A stretch of DNA of 64,000 nucleotides from Nocardioides donggukensis (GCF_014842875.1 NZ_JACYXZ010000004.1:186001-250000); one strand, 5' to 3'. Positions 37,314 through 45,576 are shown, counted from the stretch's first letter. Notes: generated from the sequence alone by a model not told the origin. Made by a program: numbers and translations.

Positions 37314-38018
37314 ATGGGTGAGGGCCTGGAACTCGCGGAGCTGTTGGCCGAGGTCAGTCGTGACCTCGGTCGGGAGGCCGTGGAGTCGGTGACGTTCGAG
37401 CGAGTGGCGCACCGCGCCCTCGACGTCGTGCCCGCCTGCGAGAAGGCCGGGGTCGCCGTCCGCAAGCGCCGGCGGCGGATCGCCACGGCGGCCGGCACCC
37501 GCGACGCCGTCTCGGTGCTCGACGAGCTCCAGTGCCGGCACGGTGAGGGGCCGACGCTCATCGCCGCCTTCGACGAGGACCACTGCCTGGTGCCGGACGT
37601 GCCGGCCGACACCGCCTTCCCGACCTGGTCCCCGGCCGCCGCCGCGGTCGGCCTGGGCTCCGCGCTGAGCGTCCGGCTCGCGGTCGAGGAGCAGACGCTG
37701 GGCGCCCTGACGCTCTACAGCAGCCGGCCGCGGGCCTTCGACGCGACGACGGTGGCGCTGGCCCGCGTGTACGCCGCCCATGCCGCGCTCGCGCTGGCCA
37801 GTGCGAAGACGATCACCGGCCTCTCCGCCGCACTCGAGTCCCGGCACCTGATCGGGATGGCCCAGGGGGTGCTGGCGCACCGGTACGGCGTGAGCTTCGA
37901 CCGCGCCTTCGAGGTGCTGATGCGATCCTCCAACGACACCAACACCAAGCTGCGCGACGTCGCCGCCGGGGTGCTGGAGAACGGGACGCTGCCGGAGCTC
38001 GAGCGGGAGGCCGGCTAG
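37314..38018 (+). CDS. GAF-ANTAR antiterminator-type regulator
   Basis: 234 residues from ATG 37314 with a strong GGAGGAGAG Shine-Dalgarno. Residues about 15-160 are a GAF sensor domain; residues about 165-225 are an ANTAR RNA-binding domain with the ALESRHLIGMAQGVLAHRYGVSFDRAFEVLMRSSN core and its conserved Ala/Asp/Leu pattern. ANTAR proteins bind paired hairpins in nascent RNA to stop termination. No partner kinase and no obvious paired-hairpin target are adjacent, so its regulon is elsewhere. A TATTAT -10-like hexamer lies about 85 bp upstream. Confidence 0.9.
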   Translation: MGEGLELAELLAEVSRDLGREAVESVTFERVAHRALDVVPACEKAGVAVRKRRRRIATAAGTRDAVSVLDELQCRHGEGPTLIAAFDEDHCLVPDVPADTAFPTWSPAAAAVGLGSALSVRLAVEEQTLGALTLYSSRPRAFDATTVALARVYAAHAALALASAKTITGLSAALESRHLIGMAQGVLAHRYGVSFDRAFEVLMRSSNDTNTKLRDVAAGVLENGTLPELEREAG

Positions 38019-38031
38019 CGCCGGACCGGTC

Positions 38032-39612
38032 TCACCCGGCGAGGTCGCGGCGGCGCAGCCCGACCATGCCCAGCGCCCCCAGCCCCAGGCCCACGGCCAG
38101 CACGGTGGCGGCAGGCCCCACCGCGAAGTCCTCCACCGGCATCTCGGCCAGGTGCCAGAACGGCGAGAACGCGGAGAGCCACCCGGGCAGGTCGAGCAGG
38201 TTGCCCAGGTAGCTCTGCACGAACGCGAACACGACCAGGGCGAAGGCGGCCGAGCTGTAGCGCGGCAGCCAGCCCGTGAGGAGCACGGCGAGCCCGGCGA
38301 CCACCAGCACCGCGGGGGTGAGCGCCAGCCCGGCGGCCGTGAAGGTGCCGAACGAGCTGCTGTCACCGGACGCGGCCGCGAAGGCGGCGGCGGTGGCCAG
38401 ACCGATCAGGCCCATGATGACGACGGTGGCCACCACGGTGACCGTCAGCGACCCGAGCGCCCACCTGGTGCGCGACAGCCCGGTCGCGAGCACCGCCTCG
38501 GCGCGACCGGCCGACTCCTCCGAGCGCAGGCGCAGCGCCGAGGAGGCCGCGAAGCCGGCGGCGACCACCCCGAGCAGGCCGAACGCCGTGACCAGGAAGG
38601 CGCTGACCGGGTCGGCGCCGGTGCTGGCGAAGAACTCGGCCAGGTCGGGGTTGGCCGCGATCATGTCGTCGAGCTCGGGTCCGACCGACCCCATCAGCAG
38701 GGCACCGAGCACGAGGCCCGTGGTCCACCCGAGGATCGAGCCCCGCTGGAGCCGCCAGGCCAGTCCCGTGGCCGTGCCCAGCGAGCCGCGGGCGCGGGCC
38801 GGTCCGGGGCGCGGGTGCAGCATCCCGGCACCGGCGTCCCGGTGCGCGGTCAGCCAGACCGTGGGGCCGACGAGGGCGACGGCGAGCGCGACCAGCGGCA
38901 GCAGCAGCCACCAGCGGGCGGCGCCGTACGGCTGTGTGAGCAGCGCCCAGCCCAGCGGGGACAGCCAGCTCAGGGCGTTGTCGGCGACGTCACCGACACC
39001 GCGGACGACGAAGGACAGCGCCAGCACGCCCATGGCGATGCCGAGCGCGCTGCGGCTCGCGGAGGTGAGCTGCGCGGCGGCCGCCGCCACGCCCGCGAAG
39101 ACCAGACCGACCGCGGCCAGCACGGTGCCGTGCAGGACCGAGCCACCCGGGTCGAGGCCGCTCGCGACCAGGACCACGGCGTCCAGGATCCCGATCGTGA
39201 CGCTGGCCGCCGTGGCCACCACGGCCGCGGCGAGCATCGCGGCGTGCCGGCCGCTCACCGTGGCCCGGAGCAGCTCGGCGTGCCCGGACTCCTCCTCGGT
39301 GCGGGTGTGCCGGACGACGAGGAAGGTCACCATCAGCGCTACCGCGACCAGGCCGCTGACCGAGATCTCGTACGCCGTGATCGCGCCGACGTTGTCGAGC
39401 CCGTCCGGGCGGCCGCTCATGAGCCGGGTGGCGGGCGAGTCGGCCGTGCTGGCGTAGCCGGCCATCTCCTCCGGGGTCTCGTACAGCCCGGTGATCGCGC
39501 TCGCGGTGGCGCCCACCAGCGCGGTGATCGCCAGGATCCAGATCGGGAGCCGGACCCGGTCGCGGCGCAGGATCAGCCGGATCAGGTGTGGGGTGCCGGT
39601 GAACGCGTTCAC
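38032..39612 (-). CDS. ABC-2 type exporter permease
   Basis: 526 residues from GTG 39612 with about 12 hydrophobic helices in two similar halves, each starting with a charged segment and containing an R-x-E-E-S-G-x-A-E/H motif ([19 protein letters not shown] and [19 protein letters not shown]). This internal duplication is typical of the tetronasin/polyketide exporter family. Its start overlaps the ATPase stop (GTGA). With the ATPase at 39609 it would export a hydrophobic drug or antibiotic-like compound. It is controlled, by position, by the divergent regulator at 40606. Confidence 0.88.
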   Translation of the reverse strand: MNAFTGTPHLIRLILRRDRVRLPIWILAITALVGATASAITGLYETPEEMAGYASTADSPATRLMSGRPDGLDNVGAITAYEISVSGLVAVALMVTFLVVRHTRTEEESGHAELLRATVSGRHAAMLAAAVVATAASVTIGILDAVVLVASGLDPGGSVLHGTVLAAVGLVFAGVAAAAAQLTSASRSALGIAMGVLALSFVVRGVGDVADNALSWLSPLGWALLTQPYGAARWWLLLPLVALAVALVGPTVWLTAHRDAGAGMLHPRPGPARARGSLGTATGLAWRLQRGSILGWTTGLVLGALLMGSVGPELDDMIAANPDLAEFFASTGADPVSAFLVTAFGLLGVVAAGFAASSALRLRSEESAGRAEAVLATGLSRTRWALGSLTVTVVATVVIMGLIGLATAAAFAAASGDSSSFGTFTAAGLALTPAVLVVAGLAVLLTGWLPRYSSAAFALVVFAFVQSYLGNLLDLPGWLSAFSPFWHLAEMPVEDFAVGPAATVLAVGLGLGALGMVGLRRRDLAG

Positions 39613-40550
39613 GCCGGCACCTCGTCGCCGGACCGGGTCCGCTCCGCGGTCGCGTCCGCGGCGGCGACGTCGTCGCCGTACTGGCGCAGGAAGAGCTCCT
39701 CGAGGGTGGGCGGGTGCGCCGTCAGCGAGCGGACTCCGGCCGCGCTGACCAGCCGCATCGCCTCGTCCAGGTGGTCGGTGTCGACGTCGAAGGTGACCCG
39801 GTGGTCGTGGAACTCCGGGTGGTGCACGCCCGGGAGCGCGTCCAGGCCCCGCACGCGGTCGGCGGTCTCGGCGACGACGGTGGTGCGGGTCAGGTGCCGC
39901 AGGTCGGCCAGCGTGCCGCTCTGGACGGTGCGGCCGGCACGGATGATGCTCACCTTGTCGCACAGGGCCTCGACCTCGGCGAGGATGTGGCTGGAGAGCA
40001 GGACGGTGGCGCCCTGGGCGGTCGCCTCGTCCACCGACTGCTGGAAGGCGGCCTCCATCAGCGGGTCCAGCCCGGAGGTGGGCTCGTCGAGGAGCAGCAG
40101 CTCGGCGTCGGCGGAGAGGGCGGCGACCAGTGCCACCTTCTGCCGGTTGCCCTTGGAGTAGGTGCGTGCCTTCTTGGTCGGGTCCAGCTCGAAGCGCTCC
40201 AGCAGCTCGGCCCGACGCCGGTCGTCGAGACCGCCCCGCATCCGGCCGAGCAGGTCGATGACCTCGCCCCCGGTGAGGGTCGGCCAGAGGTTGACGTCGC
40301 CGGGCACGTAGGCGATCCGACGGTGCAGCTCGGAGGCCTGGCTCCACGGGTCCCCGCCCAGAAGCCGGGTGCTGCCGGCCTCGGTGCGGAGCATCCCGAG
40401 CAGGACCCGCATGGCGGTGGACTTGCCGGCGCCGTTCGGCCCGAGGAAGCCGTGCACCTCCCCGGTCGCCACGTGCAGGTCGAGCCCGTCGAGCGCCCGG
40501 ACCTCGCCGAAGGTCTTGACCACGCCGTCCATGGAGATCGCATTCGTCAT
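39609..40550 (-). CDS. ABC exporter ATPase
   Basis: 313 residues. Walker [10 protein letters not shown] near residue 38, signature [15 protein letters not shown] (a variant of LSGGQ, typical of drug-exporter ATPases), Walker [16 protein letters not shown] and switch [13 protein letters not shown]. The C-terminal 90 residues include the DrrA-type tail. It pairs with the permease at 38032. ATG 40550 faces the GbsR/MarR gene across a 55-bp gap that holds an inverted repeat. A multidrug or polyketide export role is inferred. Confidence 0.9.
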   Translation of the reverse strand: MTNAISMDGVVKTFGEVRALDGLDLHVATGEVHGFLGPNGAGKSTAMRVLLGMLRTEAGSTRLLGGDPWSQASELHRRIAYVPGDVNLWPTLTGGEVIDLLGRMRGGLDDRRRAELLERFELDPTKKARTYSKGNRQKVALVAALSADAELLLLDEPTSGLDPLMEAAFQQSVDEATAQGATVLLSSHILAEVEALCDKVSIIRAGRTVQSGTLADLRHLTRTTVVAETADRVRGLDALPGVHHPEFHDHRVTFDVDTDHLDEAMRLVSAAGVRSLTAHPPTLEELFLRQYGDDVAAADATAERTRSGDEVPA

Positions 40551-40564
40551 GAAACCACCATAAC

Positions 40565-40582
40565 ATTCAGAACATTGTGAAT
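40565..40582. promoter_or_regulatory. Candidate operator between exporter and GbsR/MarR gene
   Basis: ATTCA and TGAAT arms separated by 8 bp, in a short AT-rich gap with a repeated AACATT. The position between divergent starts fits a site where the regulator at 40606 represses both its own gene and the exporter. Confidence 0.5.
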
Positions 40583-40605
40583 ATCCAAGAGGTTATGATC
40601 GTCAC

Positions 40606-41088
40606 ATGACCACTCAGTCGGACCTGCAGCGTGCCGTGGAGCGCGTCGGCCAGACCCTGGAGCTGGAGGGCATCCCCCGCATGCCGGCGCGGGTGTTCGC
40701 CTACGTCCTGACCTGCAGCCAGGAGAGCTACAGCGCCCGCGACCTCGCCGAGGGCCTCGAGGTGAGCCCGGCGGCGATCTCCGGCGCGGTGCGCTACCTC
40801 ACCGACAACCGGCTGGTGGTCAGGGAACGGGCGCCTCGGTCCCGCGGGGACCTCTACCGCCTGGTGGACGGCGACGTCTGGGCCACGATCATGCGGGCCC
40901 GGGTGCCGCTGGTCGACCAGATCCGCTCCGGCGTCGAGGACGCGATCGCGATCCTCGAGCGCCGACCCGACCACGAGGTCGGCCTGGGCCTGGCCCGACT
41001 GCGGGAGACCCGCGACTTCTTCGCGTTCGTCGAGGCCGACCTGGGCGAGATGCTCGAGCGCTGGGCGAAGTGGAAGGCCGAGCGCTGA
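40606..41088 (+). CDS. GbsR/MarR-family transcriptional regulator
   Basis: 160 residues from ATG 40606. A winged helix-turn-helix spans about residues 25-95 (SARDLAEGLEVSPAAISGAVRYLTDNRLVVRERAPRSRG), followed by a long helical dimerisation region. It resembles the GbsR/MarR group often placed beside ABC-2 drug exporters. Divergent orientation to the ATPase gene across 55 bp suggests it senses the exported compound and represses the exporter. The effector is unknown. Confidence 0.87.
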   Translation: MTTQSDLQRAVERVGQTLELEGIPRMPARVFAYVLTCSQESYSARDLAEGLEVSPAAISGAVRYLTDNRLVVRERAPRSRGDLYRLVDGDVWATIMRARVPLVDQIRSGVEDAIAILERRPDHEVGLGLARLRETRDFFAFVEADLGEMLERWAKWKAER

Positions 41089-41215
41089 TCCACCCGCAGG
41101 GGCGGGATTGGAACCGCGCATTTCGGGTACCCGCGGCCGCCTCTGGTCTACTTTGGACCATCTGCCACCAGACATCACCGCGCCCGGACCTCGGGCCCGA
41201 CCCGGAACGGCGCCG

Positions 41216-42064
41216 ATGACGGACACTGCTGCGAGACGGACCGAGGACGCCCCTCGGGCCGCCGGCGAAGTGGTCGGTGACCGGTACGAGCTCCTCGAGC
41301 TGGTCGGCACCGGCGCCATGGGATCGGTCTTCGTCGCCCAGGACCTGGTCCTGGAGCGGGTCGTGGCGCTCAAGCGGATGCACACCCAGCGCCCCGACGA
41401 CGAGGTGACGCTCACCCGCTTCCGCAACGAGGCCAAGTGCCTGGCCAGGCTGGAGCACCCGAGCCTGCCGAACGTCTACGACTTCGGCGAGGAGCTGGTC
41501 GGCCCGGCCCTCCATCCCTACCTGGTCATGCGGTTCCTGTACGGCGACGCGCTCTCGGACGTCCTCGCCGAGCGGGGCCGGCTCGAGCAGGACGAGACCC
41601 TGCGGCTGGTGGGCGCCCTCGCGGACGCCCTGCACGTGGTCCACGAGGAGGGGATCGTGCACCGCGACCTCAAGCCGGGCAACGTCATGATCCAGCCGGA
41701 CGGCGTGCCGATGCTCATCGACTTCGGGATCGCCACCCCCGAGGACGCCGAGCCACTCACCCAGACGGGCGAGATCCTCGGCACGATGGACTACATCAGC
41801 CCCGAGCAGGTCTCGGGCCGCCGCGCCAGCCCGAGCTCGGACATCTACTCGCTCGGCGTGGTCGCCCACCTCTGCCTCACCGGCGAGCGGCCGTTCCGCC
41901 GGGCGAACCCGGTCGCCTCGGCGCTCGCCCACGTCAACGACCCGGCGCCGCCGCTCCCCGACGACCTCGACCCGAGTGCGCGCCGCACCCTCGAGTCGAT
42001 GCTGGCCAAGGACCCGGCGGACCGCCCGACCGCGTGCGAGGTCGTGCGAGCCCTCGCGGTCTAG
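41216..42064 (+). CDS. Ser/Thr protein kinase, kinase domain only
   Basis: 282 residues from ATG 41216; a TTG start 36 codons earlier is open but has no domain. The Hanks-type motifs are all seen: G-loop VGTGAMGSVF, VALKRM Lys, C-helix Glu in FRNEAKCL, HRDLKPGNVM, DFG in IDFGIA, SPEQ (in place of APE) and DIYSLGV. Unlike PknB/PknA there is no juxtamembrane region, transmembrane helix or sensor domain, so it is soluble. The patatin-like gene starts 9 bp downstream, so kinase and lipase are probably one operon. Targets unknown. Confidence 0.9.
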   Translation: MTDTAARRTEDAPRAAGEVVGDRYELLELVGTGAMGSVFVAQDLVLERVVALKRMHTQRPDDEVTLTRFRNEAKCLARLEHPSLPNVYDFGEELVGPALHPYLVMRFLYGDALSDVLAERGRLEQDETLRLVGALADALHVVHEEGIVHRDLKPGNVMIQPDGVPMLIDFGIATPEDAEPLTQTGEILGTMDYISPEQVSGRRASPSSDIYSLGVVAHLCLTGERPFRRANPVASALAHVNDPAPPLPDDLDPSARRTLESMLAKDPADRPTACEVVRALAV

Positions 42065-42073
42065 CATCGACGG

Positions 42074-43330
42074 GTGACACCCTCCTCCACCGCCACCGGC
42101 CCCGACGACGAGCGGGTCGCCCTGGTCCTCGACGCCGGCGGCGCCCGGTCGGCGTACCAGGTGGGCGCGCTCGAGGTGCTGCTCCCCGAGCTCGAGGCCC
42201 AGGGCCGGCGACCCACCGTGCTCGTGGGCACCAGCGCCGGCTCCCTGCTGAGCGCGGCCCTGACCTCGACCGCCCACCTGGACGCCGGCGAGCAGTCCAC
42301 GCGGCTGCTCGAGGTGCTCGGCCGGGCCACCAAGCGCAACGTGATCCGCCCGCTGTGGCGGCAGGCTCCGGTGGTCGCGGCCCGCTACGCCTCGGAGACC
42401 CTGGGGCTGACCGGCTTCCGGCTCCGCGGCTTCTTCGGCACCCAGCCGCTGGCCGCCACCCTGGGCAGCGCGATCGACTGGGACGCCCTGCACCGCAACG
42501 TCGCCGACGGCACCGTCCGGGCCAGCGCCGTGTGCGCCACCGCCGTGCGCACCGGCCGGGTCACGATGTTCACCGAGTCCGCCGGCGACCTGCCGGCCCC
42601 GTCGCCCGGGCAGCACCGACGCTACGTGCACACCCGGCTCGGGGTGCCGCACCTGATGGCGTCCTCCGCGATCCCGGCCCTCTTCCCCTCGGTGCGGGTC
42701 GACGAGCCGGCCGAGGTGGCCGGTTGGTACGTCGACGGGGCCACCCGTCGGCGAGTCCCGCTCGCCCCCGCCCTCGAGCTGGGGGCGGACCGGGTGGTCG
42801 TGGTGGGCACCGGCAGCCTCCGACCGGCCGAGGCGGACCCGGAGAAGGACCAGGAGGAGGTCGACCTCGGCGACGGTGGCGCCACCCTCCTGGGGGCGGT
42901 GATGGACGACCCGCTCCGCCACGACCTGCGCCGGCTCGCCGAGACCAACGAGCTGGCCGCCGACGCCGGGCTGGCCGAGCACCTCTCCCGGCACCGGACC
43001 GGCCGCGGCCAGGCGGCGTACCGCACCGTCCCGTACGCCGCGGTCGCGCCGTTGTCCGGGGAGGACCTGAGCCGGGTCGCGATGGAGGTCTACCGGGCCA
43101 ACCACGGCACGCTACGCCGCACGCTCGGCGACCCGGACCTGCAGATGATGCACCGGATGCTGGGCAGCGACAGTCCGCTGCAGGGCGAGCTGCTGTCCTA
43201 CCTGCTCTTCGACCCGGACTTCTTCGACGCCGCCTCGGACCTCGGTCGGCGCGACGCCCGGAGCTGGCTCGCGGCCGAGCCCGGCCTGTGGCGGACCGGT
43301 CCGCTCGGGGCCTTCGGGACCGACGACTGA
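42074..43330 (+). CDS. Patatin-like phospholipase
   Basis: 418 residues from GTG 42074. The oxyanion region is LDAGGARSAYQVGAL (most homologues have GGGxRG; here the second half is RSA). The nucleophile elbow GTSAGS is near residue 54 and the catalytic Asp lies in WYVDGATRRRVPL. Patatin enzymes hydrolyse acyl esters of phospholipids using a Ser-Asp dyad. The C-terminal 150 residues are helical with no known domain. It follows the kinase by 9 bp; phosphorylation of the lipase by its neighbour is a reasonable hypothesis only. Confidence 0.87.
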   Translation: MTPSSTATGPDDERVALVLDAGGARSAYQVGALEVLLPELEAQGRRPTVLVGTSAGSLLSAALTSTAHLDAGEQSTRLLEVLGRATKRNVIRPLWRQAPVVAARYASETLGLTGFRLRGFFGTQPLAATLGSAIDWDALHRNVADGTVRASAVCATAVRTGRVTMFTESAGDLPAPSPGQHRRYVHTRLGVPHLMASSAIPALFPSVRVDEPAEVAGWYVDGATRRRVPLAPALELGADRVVVVGTGSLRPAEADPEKDQEEVDLGDGGATLLGAVMDDPLRHDLRRLAETNELAADAGLAEHLSRHRTGRGQAAYRTVPYAAVAPLSGEDLSRVAMEVYRANHGTLRRTLGDPDLQMMHRMLGSDSPLQGELLSYLLFDPDFFDAASDLGRRDARSWLAAEPGLWRTGPLGAFGTDD

Positions 43331-43346
43331 GCCGCGCGCGGTCGGC

Positions 43347-43862
43347 TCACGACCGGGTGTAGCGGGTGCGGGTGAGGTAGTCCTTGGCCGGACCGCTCGC
43401 CCGCCAGGCGACGCTCCAGGTCCCGGCGTCGGGGTCGGCCTCGATCCGGCCAGTGTAGTGGTCGGGCCGGCACGGGTGCTCCAGGACCTCGCCGACCGCC
43501 CAGGGGTGGAACGGGCGCCCGTCCTCGAACGTCACCGCCCAGCCGCCGATCTCACCGGCCTCGCCCTTGTCGCCGGCCTCGCCTCTTTCGCCGGCCTCAC
43601 CCTTCCCGCCCGCCTCGCCCGCCTCGCGGACGGCGTACAACGTGCGCTGGACCGGGGTCGGCTCCCCCGACTCCGCCGACTCCCCTGCGGCCCCGGCGGC
43701 CCCGGCTCGTCGCATCGAGCCGTGCTCGGACCAGCGGATCCGCCCCGGCGCCACCTCGACGAGCTCGGCCTCACCCTCGACGAGGATCCGCTCGCCGCCC
43801 CGGCGGTCCTCGATCGTCCGGTCGAGGCGCCACCGACCGAGGAGGTCGCGGGGCGACGGCAC
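43347..43862 (-). CDS. DUF6314-family protein with a Gly-Glu-Ala repeat insert
   Basis: 171 residues from GTG 43862, one base after the bfr stop. The ends match the DUF6314 family as I know it: DLLGRWRLDRTIEDR at the start, VTFEDGRPFHPW in the middle and GPAKDYLTRTRYTR at the end, a small beta-barrel-like fold of unknown function. Between residues about 80 and 110 there is an insert of repeated GEAG-x-x units (GEAGGKGEAGERGEAGDKGE), collagen-like in period but without proline. It is downstream of the ferritin genes in the same direction, so iron-linked expression is possible. Confidence 0.7.
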   Translation of the reverse strand: MPSPRDLLGRWRLDRTIEDRRGGERILVEGEAELVEVAPGRIRWSEHGSMRRAGAAGAAGESAESGEPTPVQRTLYAVREAGEAGGKGEAGERGEAGDKGEAGEIGGWAVTFEDGRPFHPWAVGEVLEHPCRPDHYTGRIEADPDAGTWSVAWRASGPAKDYLTRTRYTRS

Positions 43863-43863
43863 G

Positions 43864-44352
43864 CTACTCGGGAGACGCGGAGTCGATCTGCTGGGCGAGG
43901 TACTGCCCGACGCCGACGTGGCCGATGGCGTCGAGCTGGGCCTCGAACCAGTCACCGTGCGTCTCCTCGTCGCGGACCATCTCCTCGAACACCGAGGCGG
44001 TGCCGTGGTCACCCAGGTCGTGGCACTCCTGGGCGGAGGCGTTGAACTGGGCCACGGCCGCCTTCTCGCTCTCGAACGCCAGCCGGAGCATCTCCTCGGG
44101 CGTCTCGCCGACCTGGATGCTGTTGAGCTTCTGCAGGTTCGGGTGCCCGTCGAACATGAGGATCCGGTTGATCAGCGCGTCGGCGTCCTTCATCTCGTCG
44201 ATGGAGAGGTCGTAGAAGACCTTGCCGAGACGTCCCAGCCCCCAGTTGTCCAGCATCCTAGCGTGCAGGAAGTAGGTGTTGGTCACGGTGAGCTCGAACG
44301 TGAGCGCATCGTTGAGCAGCGTCACCACGCGGGGGTCAACTGGCTGCACCTG
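43864..44352 (-). CDS. bfr: Bacterioferritin with an altered ferroxidase ligand
   Basis: 162 residues from GTG 44352, preceded by GGAGG at 6 bp; this gives the canonical N-terminus before DPRVVTLLNDALTFEL. Four-helix ferritin fold: Glu19, the haem Met in DEMKD (Met53) and the EETH site (DEETHGDW) are present. The usual EMKHA is EMKDA here, so the first ferroxidase His is Asp55. It stores iron as a 24-mer. The start overlaps the end of the Bfd-like gene by 17 bp, and an IdeR-type box precedes that gene, consistent with iron-dependent control. Confidence 0.93.
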   Translation of the reverse strand, partial: QVQPVDPRVVTLLNDALTFELTVTNTYFLHARMLDNWGLGRLGKVFYDLSIDEMKDADALINRILMFDGHPNLQKLNSIQVGETPEEMLRLAFESEKAAVAQFNASAQECHDLGDHGTASVFEEMVRDEETHGDWFEAQLDAIGHVGVGQYLAQQIDSASPE

Positions 44353-44542
44353 CCACCTCCTGGACCGGTGGAGCGATGGGGTTGCCATGCTCGCACAGCA
44401 GCCGCTTCAAGGAGAAGATACACGCGCCGCAGCCGCTGCCGGCGCCGGTGGTGCGACAGATCCCGGCCAGCGTGCGGGCGCCCTGGTCGACCGCCGCGAC
44501 CACGGCCCGGTCGTTGACGACCGCACAGTGGCAGACGATCAT
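44336..44542 (-). CDS. Bfd-like (2Fe-2S) bacterioferritin-associated ferredoxin
   Basis: 68 residues. The four cluster cysteines have the BFD arrangement: C4-H-C6 at the N-terminus and C38-G-A-C41. Bfd donates electrons to bacterioferritin so that stored Fe(III) leaves as Fe(II). It lies directly before bfr with a 17-bp overlap. ATG 44542 is about 20 bp downstream of a 19-bp IdeR/DtxR-like box, the first of two palindromes in its promoter region. Confidence 0.93.
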   Translation of the reverse strand: MIVCHCAVVNDRAVVAAVDQGARTLAGICRTTGAGSGCGACIFSLKRLLCEHGNPIAPPVQEVAGAAS

Positions 44543-44562
44543 CGGCGTGCCCTTCGGATGAC

Positions 44563-44581
44563 TGAGGTGAGCCTTACCTCA
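44563..44581. promoter_or_regulatory. IdeR/DtxR iron box upstream of bfd-bfr
   Basis: A 19-bp imperfect palindrome, TGAGGTGAGCCTTACCTCA, differs from the IdeR/DtxR consensus (TTAGGTTAGCCTAACCTAA) at only a few positions. Centre about 30 bp upstream of the bfd start. In mycobacteria IdeR activates ferritin genes from upstream sites and represses siderophore genes from promoter sites; which applies here is unknown. Confidence 0.85.
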
Positions 44582-44587
44582 TCAAGC

Positions 44588-44609
44588 CTACTTAGGTTCG
44601 CCTAAGTAG
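44588..44609. promoter_or_regulatory. Second AGG/CCT palindrome in the bfd promoter region
   Basis: Nine-base perfect arms CTACTTAGG and CCTAAGTAG with a 4-bp centre, 7 bp from the first box. The TTAGG/CCTAA halves are IdeR-like but the even spacing is not canonical. Two adjacent boxes are typical of IdeR-activated ferritin promoters. Confidence 0.6.
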
Positions 44610-44621
44610 CGCAAGCGGGAG

Positions 44622-45425
44622 TCAGGCGACGTCGGCCTCCATGGCCTGCACGAAGTCACGCTTGACCGCCCGCCAGGACTCGTCGGTCATGTCCCGTCGC
44701 CAGTAGGGCGAGCAGGACATGTCACCGCGCGCCAGACCACGCTCGGCCAGCAGGTGCCGCCGGATCGCCCGGATCTCCCCGGCCTCGCCGTGCACGAACG
44801 CGTGCGCCCGACCCTCGGGGAAGGGGAGCTCCGCCACGGCCCGGGCCAGCAGGTCCGGGTCGTCGGGACCCCCCGTGCGGTGCACCCAGCCGAGGTCGAG
44901 GTCCGCCTCGCTGCGCAGGTCGAGCTCGTGCGCCGCGCCGTCGCAGAGCAGCCGCGCGACGACCCGGCGTCCTGCGGGGATCGCCTCGAGCGAGGCGGCG
45001 ATGGCCGGGAGCGCGGACTCGTCGCCGACGAGCAGGTGCCAGTCGGCCTCCGGGTCCGGCCGGTAGCCGCCGCTGGGGCCCTCGAAGACCAGCACGTCGC
45101 CGAGCCTCGCCCGGGCGGCCCAGGGGCCGGCCGCGCCGCTGTCGCCGTGCACCACCCAGTCGATCGTCAGCCGACCCTCGACCGGGTCCCAGGAGCGCAC
45201 CGTGTAGCGCCGGCGCGCGGGCGCCAGCTCGGCCGGCTGCTGCGCGCGGACCTCGGCGGGGTCGAACACCTCGCCGTACGGCGCCCCGGCCGGCGGGATC
45301 GCCACGTTGACGTAGGCGTCGGTCGCCTCGGGCATGACCAGGCCGTCCAGGCCGGGCCCGCCCAGCACGATCCGGACCAGGCTCGGCGTCAGCCATCGGA
45401 CCGTCTCGACCCGTCCGTGCACCAC
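44622..45425 (-). CDS. Siderophore-interacting protein (FAD-dependent ferric-siderophore reductase)
   Basis: 267 residues from GTG 45425 behind a GAGGAGG Shine-Dalgarno (the next codon is also GTG). The order of an N-terminal FAD-binding barrel (RRYTVRSWDP; the R-x-Y-T/S pattern binds flavin) and a C-terminal SIP domain (HLLVGDESALPAIAASLEAIPAGRRV...VHGEAGEIRAIRRHLL and a closing YWRRDMTDESW) is that of ViuB/YqjH-like reductases. It would release iron from imported siderophores in the cytoplasm. An IdeR-type box lies about 40-58 bp upstream, so expression should rise when iron is scarce. Confidence 0.93.
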   Translation of the reverse strand: MVHGRVETVRWLTPSLVRIVLGGPGLDGLVMPEATDAYVNVAIPPAGAPYGEVFDPAEVRAQQPAELAPARRRYTVRSWDPVEGRLTIDWVVHGDSGAAGPWAARARLGDVLVFEGPSGGYRPDPEADWHLLVGDESALPAIAASLEAIPAGRRVVARLLCDGAAHELDLRSEADLDLGWVHRTGGPDDPDLLARAVAELPFPEGRAHAFVHGEAGEIRAIRRHLLAERGLARGDMSCSPYWRRDMTDESWRAVKRDFVQAMEADVA

Positions 45426-45444
45426 GACCTCCTCGCGTCTCGAG

Positions 45445-45468
45445 CAGCAGCAACAGCAACAGCAACAG
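45445..45468. repeat. CAG/CAA triplet microsatellite in the siderophore-interacting protein leader
   Basis: Eight CAR triplets (CAG or CAA) in a row between the iron box and the ribosome-binding site. The copy number of such tracts can change by slippage and alter spacing in the leader. Confidence 0.7.
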
Positions 45469-45483
45469 GTAAGGCTACCCTTA
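45465..45483. promoter_or_regulatory. IdeR/DtxR iron box upstream of the siderophore-interacting protein gene
   Basis: Core AGGTAAGGCTACCCTTA matches the IdeR consensus at roughly 15 of 19 positions. It lies about 40-58 bp before the start codon, a place where bound repressor would cover the promoter. Confidence 0.8.
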
Positions 45484-45517
45484 CTTGGCTGCGGATCGAG
45501 CCGCGGGGCAGGTCAGG

Positions 45518-45565
45518 CTCTACGTTCTGCAGGTTCTGCGGCCGAGAAACCTGCAGAACGTAGAG
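45518..45565. repeat. 18-bp perfect inverted repeat with 12-nt loop
   Basis: Arms 45518-45535 and 45548-45565 are exactly complementary (CTCTACGTTCTGCAGGTT and its reverse complement). It lies downstream of tRNA-Thr and upstream of the iron box. It may be a terminator for the tRNA transcript, although no T-run follows on either strand, or a remnant of a mobile element. Confidence 0.8.
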
Positions 45566-45576
45566 ACTCGGCGCGG

